Source of the DNA: Pelagovum pacificum
GTDB taxonomy: Bacteria > Pseudomonadota > Alphaproteobacteria > Rhodobacterales > Rhodobacteraceae
DNA: 64,000 bases
NCBI RefSeq assembly: GCF_016134045.1
Contig: NZ_CP065915.1
Coordinates: 1,426,001 to 1,490,000, forward strand
Direction of reading: 5' to 3'
In this document: positions 56,340 to 64,000 of the stretch, piece after piece
Layout of the letters: each line of letters opens with the position of its first letter
Position numbering within the stretch: the first letter of the stretch is position 1
The notes under the pieces: generated by a model
Seen by the model: only the letters and a program-made list of their open reading frames with translations
Databases searched by the model: none
What the model was told of the DNA's origin: nothing
Position numbers and translations under genes: made by a program

Positions 56340-56671
56340 CTTCGCGGCCGCAGTGACGCGGAGCTCGCCTCCATCAATGCCGACTCGAGATAGATGCGAA
56401 TGATTTCGATTTCGTTGACGATCCCGGCCTCGCGCGCATTCTCGGCAAAGCCCGGATAAGCCAGCGTGGCGCGCGCCTGATCGACCGCCGCGGCGGTGCC
56501 CGGCCCCCAGAGCCCGTCCACCGTCGACGCGTAGAGCCCCCGCGTCACGAGCTGTTCCTGAAGCGCCTGACGATCCTGCCGGGACAGGGCGTAGAACTCC
56601 GTTCGCAGCTCCTGGGCGGCGGCCGGGGCGGCCCACGCAAGAAGCGTCACCACGATAAGATATCTGCGCAT
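56336..56671 (-). CDS. Secreted peptidoglycan-binding-like domain protein
   Basis: A 111-residue protein with a signal peptide (MRRYLIVVTLLAWAAPAAA) and a single PGB_1-like helical repeat: ALSRQDRQALQEQLVTRGLY, ASTVDGLWGPGTAAAVDQAR. It should be exported to the periplasm, where such domains bind peptidoglycan. ATG 56671 gives the cleanest signal sequence. The stop overlaps the glycerate kinase stop in a CTAG. Confidence 0.85.
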   Translation of the reverse strand: MRRYLIVVTLLAWAAPAAAQELRTEFYALSRQDRQALQEQLVTRGLYASTVDGLWGPGTAAAVDQARATLAYPGFAENAREAGIVNEIEIIRIYLESALMEASSASLRPRS

Positions 56672-56777
56672 CGAATGTCCCCGGTTGAGCAATCGAGACG
56701 CAGTCGTCGCAGGCAGAGGCGGCGTGAAGCGGGACTCATCATGGCGATTTGGGGGCGGCTCGACAGATGGTTAATGG

Positions 56778-57299
56778 TCAGCCCTTGAAGCTGACGAACC
56801 GCCCGCCCTGGAACAGGAGCGGAAGACCATCGCGCCGCGCCGCACGCTCCACCTGTCCGACAATGATCAGGTGATCGCCGGCATCGTGCGCCGCGACCCG
56901 CCGGCACTCGAACACGGCGAGGCAGCCGTGGATCAGCGGCACGCCGTCCGCGCTTTCTTCCCAGTCGACATCGTCGAATGCGTCTGCCGACTGGGTGAAG
57001 GCGTCACAGACCTTTTGCTGATGGCCGCCAAGGACGTGGATCGCGTAGGTCTCGGCGGTCGAGAACAGCTCGTACCGGCGGGAGTCCTTTGCCGGTGACC
57101 AGAGGACCAGCGGCGGATCGAGCGATACGGAGGCAAAGCTGTTGGCTGTGATGCCGAACGGCCCGTCCGGCCCCGCGGCGGTCACCACCGTCACCCCGGT
57201 CGCGAAGGACCCGAGCGCGGCGCGAAAAGCGCGGCTGTCGGACTTCGGATCGATAAGCTCCATCCGTTCGGCAGGGGCGTCGGTCAAGGGTGTCTCCAT
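56778..57299 (-). CDS. Flavin reductase family protein (FMN-binding split barrel)
   Basis: A 173-residue protein of the HpaC/flavin reductase type: SRAFRAALGSFATGVTVVTA, GPFGITANSFASVSLDPPLV, GAxxHV equivalent (YAIHVLGGHQQKVCDAFTQ) and GDHLIIVGQV. It reduces FMN or FAD with NAD(P)H for a partner monooxygenase, which is not adjacent. ATG 57299 is preferred; the longer upstream frame consists of low-quality sequence. Confidence 0.88.
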   Translation of the reverse strand: METPLTDAPAERMELIDPKSDSRAFRAALGSFATGVTVVTAAGPDGPFGITANSFASVSLDPPLVLWSPAKDSRRYELFSTAETYAIHVLGGHQQKVCDAFTQSADAFDDVDWEESADGVPLIHGCLAVFECRRVAAHDAGDHLIIVGQVERAARRDGLPLLFQGGRFVSFKG

Positions 57300-57629
57300 G
57301 GCTTTTCGGTCGCCCTCTAAATGCCACAGACCGTTGTCGGAGCACAGGGGCGCCTGCGTGCGCGACCGGCGACACCGCTGTGCACGGGCCGCCGAACCGG
57401 CACCGGAACGATAAACATATATTCTACTTTGATGTTTATGTGCCTCCTTAACGTTCGCACCGGAGAGAGGCTGCCAGTTGTCTCTAAACAAAAGGTTTCT
57501 TTAAGATTATGATTTTAAAGAACTTTGCGCGCCCACCTTTCTGGGTATAGGGCGGGTTTCGTGACTTGCATCGACAAAGCGAGTCCGTGCAGAAAAGATG
57601 TTAACGATTGAGACAAGGAATATTGGACC
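57300..57629. other. Divergent region between flavin reductase and GntR/UTRA genes
   Basis: No gene. AT-rich between 57410 and 57620. An inverted repeat ATAAACAT (57411-57418) / ATGTTTAT (57432-57439) with a 13-base spacer is the only clear signal, a plausible operator for the GntR protein. A poly-A/T tract TCTAAACAAAAGGTTTCTTT at 57482-57501 probably belongs to the promoter. Confidence 0.5.
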
Positions 57630-58364
57630 ATGCCCGATGCTGGCCTCCGCCGGCTTATTCCCCGGTATCTTCAGATATCGGAGTACCTGATCCGCGAGAT
57701 CCTGGCGGGCCGGCTCGGCGACGGCGCTCGGCTTCCGCCCGAGCGCGCGATGGCGGCGGACCTCGATGTTTCGGTCGGCACGCTGCGCAAGGCGCTCGAG
57801 GTGATGGAGCGGCAGGGTATGCTGGTGCGGGTTCAAGGGTCGGGCAACTACATCCGAAATATTGCCGAGGTTCAGTCGATCTACGCGCTTTTCAGGCTCG
57901 AGCGGCTCGATGGCGGCGGCCTTCCCGGGGCAGAGGTGCTGGATGTCGAACGCATGAAGAAACCCGGGCATCTGCCAGACTTCGGCCTGTCGGACGAAGC
58001 GCACCGGATCCGGCGGCTGAGGTATCTGGACGACGTTCCGGTCTCGATCGAGGAGACGTGGGTCTGCGCGGCGCAGGCCTGGCAGTTGAAGCGCGAGACT
58101 ATTTTCGAAAGCCTGCATTACCACTACCTGACGGCCTTCAACCTGCAGCTGGTTTCCGCTGTGGACAGGATCGGCCAGGCTGTTGTCCCTGACTGGGCAC
58201 CGGACGCCTTCGCGCCCGAGATCGGATCGACCTGTTCTTTCTACAACCGGCTCGCACGCAGCGCTGATGGCGTGGACACGGAGTATTCCGAAGTCTGGTT
58301 CGATTCCGACAAGTGCAGATACGTAGCACGCCAGAATTCTGCCGTCCGAATGTTGGAAAAGTGA
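57630..58364 (+). CDS. GntR-family regulator with UTRA domain
   Basis: A 244-residue regulator: N-terminal winged helix (LIREILAGRLGDGARLPPER, AADLDVSVGTLRKALEVME; residues 8-75) and a UTRA effector domain (about 95-235, with SIYALFRLERLDGGGLPG and PVSIEETWVCAAQAW). UTRA proteins of the HutC group sense small metabolites such as amino acids, sugars or phosphonates. It is divergent from the flavin reductase and upstream of the FAH-family hydrolase. Ligand unknown. Confidence 0.88.
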   Translation: MPDAGLRRLIPRYLQISEYLIREILAGRLGDGARLPPERAMAADLDVSVGTLRKALEVMERQGMLVRVQGSGNYIRNIAEVQSIYALFRLERLDGGGLPGAEVLDVERMKKPGHLPDFGLSDEAHRIRRLRYLDDVPVSIEETWVCAAQAWQLKRETIFESLHYHYLTAFNLQLVSAVDRIGQAVVPDWAPDAFAPEIGSTCSFYNRLARSADGVDTEYSEVWFDSDKCRYVARQNSAVRMLEK

Positions 58365-58476
58365 AAGTCCGGCGGTTCGACGTCGTTCTGTAGGCTTCGC
58401 TTATGATGACGGGCGATGTTGACGCGCCCCGCGGCGGCACTCAGGGTGTAACTCCCGTCCACATGACCCGGTTTCC

Positions 58477-59175
58477 ATGCCCGACTACCTCTTCCCGCCC
58501 GCCGAAATCCCCACGCTCGAAATCGCCGGCGACAGCCGCCGCATACCTGTCGGTCGTATCTTCTGCGTCGGTCGCAACTACGCCGCCCACGCCGCCGAGA
58601 TGGGATCCGACGTCTCGCGCGAGGCGCCCTGGTTCTTCACCAAGTCCCACAGCGCGATCTCTACCGGGGGCGAGGCGGCCTATCCGCCCGGCACCTCCGA
58701 CTGGCAGCACGAGGTCGAGCTCGTCGCCGTTATCGGCAAGCCGCTCTGGAACGCCAAAGCGAGCGACGTCGCCGACGCGATCTGTGGCTGGGCGGTCGGG
58801 CTCGACATGACGCGGCGCGACCTTCAGGCGGCCGCGAAGGCGGCGCGGCTGCCGTGGGATGTCGCCAAGGACGTGGAGGGGAGTGCTGTGATCGGCACGG
58901 TCACGGCGTCTGACAGCTGGCCCGGACCCGGACAGCAGTCGATTACCCTTCATGTGAACGATACCGAACGGCAGTCCGGCACGCTCGACCAGATGGTCTG
59001 GTCCGTCCCGGAAGTGCTCGAACATCTGTCCGCGCTCTACCACCTCGTTCCCGGTGACATCGTGATGACCGGCACCCCCGCTGGCGTCGGACCGGTCTAC
59101 CCGGGCGACCTCCTGCGGGCCTCGGTGGACGGGCTCACGCCGCTGTCCCACCTCATCGGACCGCCTGCGCCATGA
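58477..59175 (+). CDS. FAH-family hydrolase (fumarylacetoacetate hydrolase fold)
   Basis: A 232-residue protein of the short FAH family. FCVGRNYAAHAAEMG is the entry motif; the acidic metal ligands are in HEVELVAVIGKP and GLDMTRRDLQAAAK, and PGDIVMTGTPAGVGPV closes the site. Members act as acylpyruvases, oxaloacetate decarboxylases or hydratases, so the reaction cannot be fixed here. Its TGA overlaps the next start (ATGA), giving coupling with the inositol-monophosphatase-like gene. Confidence 0.9.
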   Translation: MPDYLFPPAEIPTLEIAGDSRRIPVGRIFCVGRNYAAHAAEMGSDVSREAPWFFTKSHSAISTGGEAAYPPGTSDWQHEVELVAVIGKPLWNAKASDVADAICGWAVGLDMTRRDLQAAAKAARLPWDVAKDVEGSAVIGTVTASDSWPGPGQQSITLHVNDTERQSGTLDQMVWSVPEVLEHLSALYHLVPGDIVMTGTPAGVGPVYPGDLLRASVDGLTPLSHLIGPPAP

Positions 59176-60032
59176 TCGACCGCTCCGCCGAGACGGCGTT
59201 GATCGAGCTCGTCCGCGAGGTTGCCAAGGCCGAGATCCTGCCCCGCTTCCGGCGGCTCGACGCGACGGAGATCGACACCAAGAGCGGCCCGGAGGACCTC
59301 GTCACCGCCGCCGATCTCGCCGCCGAGGCGAAGTTGGTCGAGGGGATCGCCCGCATAATGCCTGACGCCGAAGTGGTCGGCGAAGAGGGCGTGGCCGCCG
59401 ATCCGTCGCGGCTCGACCTGCTGTCGGGCAGCGGCTGTGTCGTGGTGGTGGACCCCGTCGACGGCACCTGGAATTTCGCACGCGGGCTGGCGGTCTTCGG
59501 CGTGATCCTCGCCGTGGTGGAGGACGGGCGGACAGTGTTCGGCCTGCTCTACGACCCGGTGTTCGACGACTGGTTCGCGGCCCGCAGGGGCGGCGGCGCA
59601 TGGACCGGCGGGGCAGGGCGCGTGGACCGGCCCCTGACGATCGACGGCACCATGCCGGTGTCGGAGGCGTCGGGCTACGTGCCCGTAAATCTCTACCCCG
59701 AAGAGCTGCGCATGGCCGTCTCGCAGGCGACGTTCCGAACCGGCGGCGCGCGGTCGCTGCGCTGCTCTTGCCACGAATACCGGCTGCTCGCCTCCGGCGC
59801 GGTGGACTACCTCATCAGTGGACTGCTCAAGCCGTGGGATCACCTAGCCGGCGCGCTCATCACGCGCGAGGCGGGCGGTTTCGCGGCGATGATGGGCGGT
59901 CAGCCCTATCGGCCCTTCACGACGGAGGGTCAGCTCGTCGCGGCCAGCTCCTACCCGCTTTGGTCAGGGGTTTCGGAACTGTTCGAGACGGCGCTTCAGT
60001 CGCAGATGCCGGCGAGCTCGACCTCGTCGTAG
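59172..60032 (+). CDS. Inositol-monophosphatase-family phosphatase
   Basis: A 286-residue Mg2+-dependent phosphatase. Metal site motifs are PDAEVVGEEGVAADPS, DPVDGTWNFARG and the terminal WDHLAGALITREAGG (Trp-Asp as in true inositol monophosphatases). The last residues (MPASSTSS) overlap the 3' end of the convergent lipoprotein gene by 37 bases. It could act on inositol phosphate, 3'-phosphoadenosine phosphate or a similar substrate. Confidence 0.9.
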   Translation: MIDRSAETALIELVREVAKAEILPRFRRLDATEIDTKSGPEDLVTAADLAAEAKLVEGIARIMPDAEVVGEEGVAADPSRLDLLSGSGCVVVVDPVDGTWNFARGLAVFGVILAVVEDGRTVFGLLYDPVFDDWFAARRGGGAWTGGAGRVDRPLTIDGTMPVSEASGYVPVNLYPEELRMAVSQATFRTGGARSLRCSCHEYRLLASGAVDYLISGLLKPWDHLAGALITREAGGFAAMMGGQPYRPFTTEGQLVAASSYPLWSGVSELFETALQSQMPASSTSS

Positions 60033-60667
60033 GGCAGCAGCACCGATTGCGGCGCACGCCACTCGCCGATCGGCATCTCCTGCGACAGCAGCGCCCGCAG
60101 CCGCTGTGTCCGCGAGGCTTCGGGGGCGAGGGCCTGACAGCAGACATATTCCTCGACCAGTGCGCCCTGCTGTTCGTAGCCGTAGTCGGCGAAGCGGGGC
60201 AGGGCGTCGCTGTCGAAGAGATACGGGTCATCGACCATCGCATGCTCGGACGCGACGCCGTACAGGGTGTAGCCCGTCTGCTCGCGGTTCTGCCATTGCC
60301 AGACATGGGTCAGCTCATGCGCGAAGAACATCGCCGCGACGAGGTTCATCCGCTCCGGCCAGTCCTGGAGGTAGTCGGCGAGATACCAGTCGGGATTGGT
60401 GATGACGTGGTCGAACAGGGTGATCCCCGCCGTTCGCGCCTCGTAGGTCGGGCCGTCGTTCGGCGGCAGGATGCGTTCGCGACAGGTCGTGCGCGGCCGG
60501 GTAGGGTAGGTGAAGGCGAAGGCGCCGACCGGCCCGGCCTCGGTCAGGCGGACCCGGCCATAAGCGGTCTCCTCCCCGACGATCTGGGCGGCAAAGGCCT
60601 GCTCCGCCGGTGTCAGGGGCCGGGTGCAGGCGGACAGGAAAAGGAGGCAGAGGATCAGCAGTCGCAT
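59996..60667 (-). CDS. Lipoprotein with HExxH metalloprotease-like motif
   Basis: A 223-residue protein starting with a lipoprotein signal (LLILCLLFLSAC, cysteine 14). The middle carries AHELTHVWQW with HELTH at 117-121, the zinc-binding HExxH seen in DUF4157-type proteins; a glutamate or histidine third ligand is not evident. YGVASEHAMVDDPYLFDSDA and QGALVEEYVC follow. It is likely anchored to a membrane facing the periplasm. Whether it is an active peptidase is unknown. Confidence 0.75.
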   Translation of the reverse strand: MRLLILCLLFLSACTRPLTPAEQAFAAQIVGEETAYGRVRLTEAGPVGAFAFTYPTRPRTTCRERILPPNDGPTYEARTAGITLFDHVITNPDWYLADYLQDWPERMNLVAAMFFAHELTHVWQWQNREQTGYTLYGVASEHAMVDDPYLFDSDALPRFADYGYEQQGALVEEYVCCQALAPEASRTQRLRALLSQEMPIGEWRAPQSVLLPYDEVELAGICD

Positions 60668-60777
60668 GTCGGCAGCATAACGGGCCGCACGGCGGAGGGA
60701 AGATCCCGCGCGCCGGCTGGCGTGACGGCAAGCCGCTGGAATGGCGGCATAAATCGGGGCGCTATCGGAATGGTGAT

Positions 60778-61215
60778 CTAGAGCTCCGTCGCGTCCTCGA
60801 CGCTGATGACCTGCAGCATCTCGCGCTGGATGAGCGGCTGTCCGTCCTGCACCTTCCAGACCTGCAACAGCCGCGCCCCGACCAGTGCGCCGTCCTGGCG
60901 CAAGGTCATGTCGACGACGGCCACGACTCCGGTGTCGCCCACGTCGCGCACGTCGAACGGGTCGAGCCGCAGGTCCTCGAACCCGTCGGACATCGCGTCT
61001 GCGTAATATTCGGCGATGATATCGGAGCCGATCAGGATCCGCTCTCCGGGCGGGATCAAGAAGGCCATGTCGTCGTAATAGCTCATCATCGTGTCGAGAT
61101 CGCCTTGGTTGTAGGCGTAGCGCGCCACGTCGATGGCCTGCAGGACGGCGGAGCTGTTGTCCTGCGCCGCGACCGGCGTCGCGAGCAGGGCGATCAGGGG
61201 AAGAAGGCGGCGCAT
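60778..61215 (-). CDS. Secreted NTF2-like (SnoaL/DUF4440) protein
   Basis: A 145-residue protein with a signal peptide (MRRLLPLIALLATPVAAQ) and an NTF2-like alpha+beta fold: ARYAYNQGDLDTMMSYYDDM, AFLIPPGERILIGSDIIAEY, RDVGDTGVVAVVDMTLRQDG and LQVWKVQDGQPLIQREM. Proteins of this fold bind small ligands or act as lyases/isomerases; no catalytic residues can be pointed to. Function unknown. Confidence 0.8.
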   Translation of the reverse strand: MRRLLPLIALLATPVAAQDNSSAVLQAIDVARYAYNQGDLDTMMSYYDDMAFLIPPGERILIGSDIIAEYYADAMSDGFEDLRLDPFDVRDVGDTGVVAVVDMTLRQDGALVGARLLQVWKVQDGQPLIQREMLQVISVEDATEL

Positions 61216-61325
61216 CGGGCCACTCCATGTCGGTTGACGAATGGAGCCAGCGTGGCCGGATGGGTGGCGCCCCGGCAAGTCAGGGTATCCGTAGGGACGT
61301 GCTAGATGCGCAGTCGGCTGCGACC

Positions 61326-61356
61326 CGTAGGGTGCGCCCTTGGTGCGCACCCTACG
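61326..61356. repeat. 31-base inverted repeat in intergenic DNA
   Basis: Arms CGTAGGGTGCGC and GCGCACCCTACG (12 bp, perfect) with spacer CCTTGGT. It has the GTAGG...CCTAC ends also seen in the palindrome between xylF and xylH and may be a REP-like element or a bidirectional terminator. Confidence 0.65.
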
Positions 61357-61423
61357 GAGTCAGTAGGACAGGTCGGCAATCCGTTCGAGATAGCGCAGTT
61401 CGAGGCACCGGTCGTTCGACCCG

Positions 61424-61446
61424 CAATTAACTTGGTCAGTTAATTG
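61424..61446. repeat. 23-base perfect inverted repeat
   Basis: CAATTAACT-TGGTC-AGTTAATTG has 9-bp perfect arms and looks like a MarR-type operator, but no regulator or promoter is next to it. It lies 52 bases downstream of the parE stop codon. Confidence 0.55.
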
Positions 61447-61497
61447 AGGCCCGAAAGAGTTGCAGAGGTGAAATTCCCGGCTCGTCAGCTGCGCGTC

Positions 61498-63456
61498 CTA
61501 CACATCCAACTCCTCGACGAACCGCGCGTTCTCCGAGATGTACTGGAACCGCAGTTCGGGCTTCTTGCCCATCAGGCGCTCGACGAGGTCGGCGGTCTCT
61601 CCCGGCTCCTCGTCGTGCAGCGAGACCCGGATCAGCTTGCGCGTCGCGGGGTCCATCGTCGTCTCGCGCAGGTCCTTGGCGTCCATCTCGCCGAGGCCCT
61701 TGAACCGCTGGGTGTCGATCTTGCCCTTGCCGCCAAGGCCCTTCGCCATCCAGATGTCCTTTTCCCGGTCGTCGGCGACATAGAGCCGCTTGGCCCCCTG
61801 GGTCAGCCGGTAGAGCGGCGGGCAGGCGAGGTAGAGGTGGCCGGCGTCGATCAGCGGGCGCATCTGGGTGTAGAAGAATGTCATCAAAAGCGAGGCAATA
61901 TGGGCCCCGTCGACGTCCGCGTCGGTCATGATGATAACCTTCTCGTAACGCAGGTCGTCTATGTTGAACCGCGTGCCGAGGCCGCAGCCAAGGGCCTGGG
62001 ACAGGTCGTTGATCTCGGCATTCGATGACAATTTGGAGGAGGCAGCCCCCAGAACGTTCAGAATTTTCCCCCGAAGCGGCAGCAGCGCCTGTGTCTTGCG
62101 GTCTCGCGCCATCTTGGCAGAGCCGCCCGCCGAGTCGCCCTCGACGAGGAAGATCTCGGTGCCGTCCCGCGCCCCGTTGGAGCAGTCGACCAGCTTGCCG
62201 GGAAGCCGCAGCTTCTTGGTGGCGGACTTGCGGGCCGTCTCCTTCTCCTGCCGGCGGCGGAGACGCTCTTCGGCGCGCAGCACGAGGAAGTCGAGGATCG
62301 CGCCAGCGGACTTCGTGTCGGCGGCCAGCCAATTGTCGAAATGGTCGCGCACGGCGGATTCGACCAGCTTCGCGGCCTCCGTCGTGGCGAGGCGGTCCTT
62401 GGTCTGACCGACGAACTCCGGCTCGCGGATGAAGCAGGAGACGAGCGCGCAGCCCCCCGTCAAAAGGTCTTCGCGCGAGATCTGCGCGGCCTTCTTGTTG
62501 TTGACGAGCTCGCCATACGCCCGGATGCCCTTGAGGATCGCGGCCCAGAAGCCGGCCTCGTGGGTGCCGCCCTCCGGCGTCGGGACGGTGTTACAGTAGC
62601 TCTGCAGGAACCCGTCGCGCGCCGGGGTCCAGTTGATCGCCCATTCGACCTTGCCGGGGACGGAGAAGCGGGACTGGAAATCGACCGTGCCCGCGAACGG
62701 CTTGTCGGCGTAGGTCGAGGCGGAGCCGAGCGTCTCCTGCAGGTAGTCCGAAAGACCGCCGGGGAAGTGGAACGTCGCCTCCTGCGGTGTCTCGCCGTCG
62801 TCGATCGCGGACTTCCAGCGGATCTCGACCCCCGAGAACAGGTAGGCCTTGGAACGCACCATCTTGAACAGCCGCGCGGGCTTGAACCGGTGGTGGCCGA
62901 AGATTTCCTCGTCTGCGTGGAAGGTGGTCGTCGTGCCGCGCCGGTTGGGGGCGTTGCCGATCTCCTCCACCGGGCCGAGCGGGATGCCCCGGGAAAAGCG
63001 CTGTTCCACCAGCTTCCGGTCGCGCGCGACCTGAACGACCATGCTGTCCGACAGCGCGTTCACGACCGAGGCGCCGACGCCGTGCAGGCCACCCGACGTC
63101 TGGTAGGCCTTGCCGGAGAACTTGCCGCCCGCGTGCAGCGTGCAGAGGATCACCTCGAGCGCAGACTTCCCGGGAAATTTCGGGTGCGGATCGAACGGCA
63201 TACCCCGGCCATTGTCCGAGACGGCAACGGAATAGTCGGCCTGAAGCTCGATCTCGATCCGGTTGGCGTGGCCGGCGACGGCCTCGTCCATCGAGTTGTC
63301 GAGGATCTCCGCCACGAGGTGATGGAGCGCACGCTCGTCCGTGCCGCCGATATACATCCCCGGTCGCTTGCGCACAGGTTCCAGCCCCTCGAGGACCTCG
63401 ATGGAGGAGGCGTCGTAGCTGTCGGGACCGCTCCCGGTCAGGAGATCGTCAGGCAT
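61498..63456 (-). CDS. parE: DNA topoisomerase IV subunit B
   Basis: A 652-residue protein with the GHKL ATPase (VLEGLEPVRKRPGMYIGGTD, ILDNSMDEAVAGHANRIEIE, GGLHGVGASVVNALS), a transducer domain and a TOPRIM domain (EIFLVEGDSAGGSAKMARDR, MTDADVDGAHIASLL). The IGGTDERALHHLVAEILDNS sequence is typical of ParE rather than GyrB. It decatenates daughter chromosomes with ParC, encoded elsewhere. ATG 63456 gives the normal N-terminus. Confidence 0.95.
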   Translation of the reverse strand: MPDDLLTGSGPDSYDASSIEVLEGLEPVRKRPGMYIGGTDERALHHLVAEILDNSMDEAVAGHANRIEIELQADYSVAVSDNGRGMPFDPHPKFPGKSALEVILCTLHAGGKFSGKAYQTSGGLHGVGASVVNALSDSMVVQVARDRKLVEQRFSRGIPLGPVEEIGNAPNRRGTTTTFHADEEIFGHHRFKPARLFKMVRSKAYLFSGVEIRWKSAIDDGETPQEATFHFPGGLSDYLQETLGSASTYADKPFAGTVDFQSRFSVPGKVEWAINWTPARDGFLQSYCNTVPTPEGGTHEAGFWAAILKGIRAYGELVNNKKAAQISREDLLTGGCALVSCFIREPEFVGQTKDRLATTEAAKLVESAVRDHFDNWLAADTKSAGAILDFLVLRAEERLRRRQEKETARKSATKKLRLPGKLVDCSNGARDGTEIFLVEGDSAGGSAKMARDRKTQALLPLRGKILNVLGAASSKLSSNAEINDLSQALGCGLGTRFNIDDLRYEKVIIMTDADVDGAHIASLLMTFFYTQMRPLIDAGHLYLACPPLYRLTQGAKRLYVADDREKDIWMAKGLGGKGKIDTQRFKGLGEMDAKDLRETTMDPATRKLIRVSLHDEEPGETADLVERLMGKKPELRFQYISENARFVEELDV

Positions 63457-63735
63457 GCTCGCTGCTCTTTCTGGCGTTTTGATTGCCAGATATTGTGGCA
63501 GGCCAGACAGGGCAGGGCAATGGCTGCGTCGCGCTTGTCCACAGCCAACTCCGGGCCGAGAGCCGCGGGCGAGCCTGCGGGATTCCGGCTCCGCCCATTC
63601 GGCGGGCAGTCCGGTGCAGTCGCGTTGCGCCTGCTGCGGCATCTCGGCCTGATCGGCAGGTCCGCTCGCCCCTCGCGATTGACGGTGTGCCGGATTCGGG
63701 AAAAAGGTCGGGCAAGCGTTCGAGGGGTCAGGACC

Positions 63736-64000
63736 ATGTCGCATGTCGTCACGAACGTCCCGGTCATCGACCTGGGCGCATTCGAAGCGGGCACGCCGTC
63801 AGAGCGCCGTTCTCTGGCCTCCGCGGTCGACGAGGCCTGCCGCGAAACCGGATTCCTCACGATCTCCGGCCACGGGGTGCCGGACGCGGACATCGCGGCC
63901 GTGCGAGCTGCGGTCCGTGCTTTCTTCGACGGTCCGGCCGAGGCGAAAGTCGCGCTCAGACCGGGGCCCGGGCGGCCCTATGGCTACCTTGGCGTCGGCT
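63736..64000 (+). CDS. Isopenicillin-N-synthase-like 2-oxoglutarate/Fe(II) dioxygenase, partial
   Basis: The first 88 codons of a protein that runs off the window. VPVIDLGAFEAG and ACRETGFLTISGHGVPDADI match the N-terminal DIOX_N domain of isopenicillin N synthase-like oxygenases, which hydroxylate or desaturate small substrates using 2-oxoglutarate. AGGA precedes the ATG. The iron-binding residues are in the missing part, so the substrate cannot be inferred. Confidence 0.85.
   Translation, partial: MSHVVTNVPVIDLGAFEAGTPSERRSLASAVDEACRETGFLTISGHGVPDADIAAVRAAVRAFFDGPAEAKVALRPGPGRPYGYLGVG

Overview
The window looks like chromosomal DNA of a high-GC alphaproteobacterium, most likely Rhodobacterales (Roseobacter/Paracoccus-type). 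The reasons are the GC-rich codon use, the block DUF177-rpmF-plsX-fabH-ihfA-merR, the SOS cassette imuA-imuB-dnaE2 under a GTTC-N7-GTTC LexA box, the ROK-controlled xylFHG-BA operon, and the 360-residue dCTP-deaminase-like protein. No species can be named from sequence reading alone. I see no insertion sequence, prophage or CRISPR array.

Layout. 1-0.3 kb: 5' part of a DUF6653-type gene running off the edge, followed by about 0.4 kb without a gene. 0.7-4.5 kb: an adenosylcobalamin riboswitch, a 26-codon leader ORF with a very strong Shine-Dalgarno, a [2Fe-2S] ferredoxin-like protein and a BtuFCD-type ABC importer. 4.6-16.3 kb: a GntR regulator divergent from a zinc alcohol dehydrogenase, then a seven-gene operon (binding protein, two permeases, GHL6/GH151-like enzyme, LacI regulator, MalK-type ATPase, GH95 enzyme). 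This reads as import of an intact fucosylated oligosaccharide followed by cytoplasmic fucose release. 16.4-21.4 kb: a YihY membrane protein with a small overlapping ORF, then a PaoABC-type molybdenum aldehyde oxidoreductase. 21.5-38.2 kb: mostly housekeeping genes (trigger factor, dCTP deaminase family, tRNA-Pro, MerR, IHF alpha, FabH, PlsX, L32, DUF177, BamE, MsrB, an OlsB-like acyltransferase, 5-formyl-THF cyclo-ligase, MgtE). These are mixed with purine deaminases (guanine and 8-oxoguanine), two CAP-domain lipoproteins, a histidinol-phosphatase-type enzyme and a small XRE regulator.

38.4-44.5 kb: the SOS mutasome imuA-imuB-dnaE2. 44.6-47.8 kb: a periplasmic di-haem peroxidase facing a secreted FG-GAP/ASPIC (CRTAC1-like) protein. 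47.8-56.3 kb: the xylose regulon. A ROK repressor is divergent from xylF-xylH-xylG-xylB-xylA, which is followed by a glycerate 2-kinase translationally coupled to xylA. 56.3-61.2 kb: small secreted proteins, a flavin reductase, a GntR/UTRA regulator, a FAH-family hydrolase coupled to an inositol-monophosphatase-family enzyme, an HExxH lipoprotein and an NTF2-like secreted protein. 61.5-64 kb: parE, and the start of an isopenicillin-N-synthase-like dioxygenase.

The most unusual signals are: the leader ORF between the B12 riboswitch and its first gene; the two signal-less fucosidase-type enzymes in one transporter operon; the proline-rich extension of ImuB and the two perfect inverted repeats before dnaE2; the terminator-like hairpin in the tig leader; two GTAGG...CCTAC palindromes; and the glycerate kinase attached to the xyl operon. 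I found no complete system that I can call undescribed with confidence.
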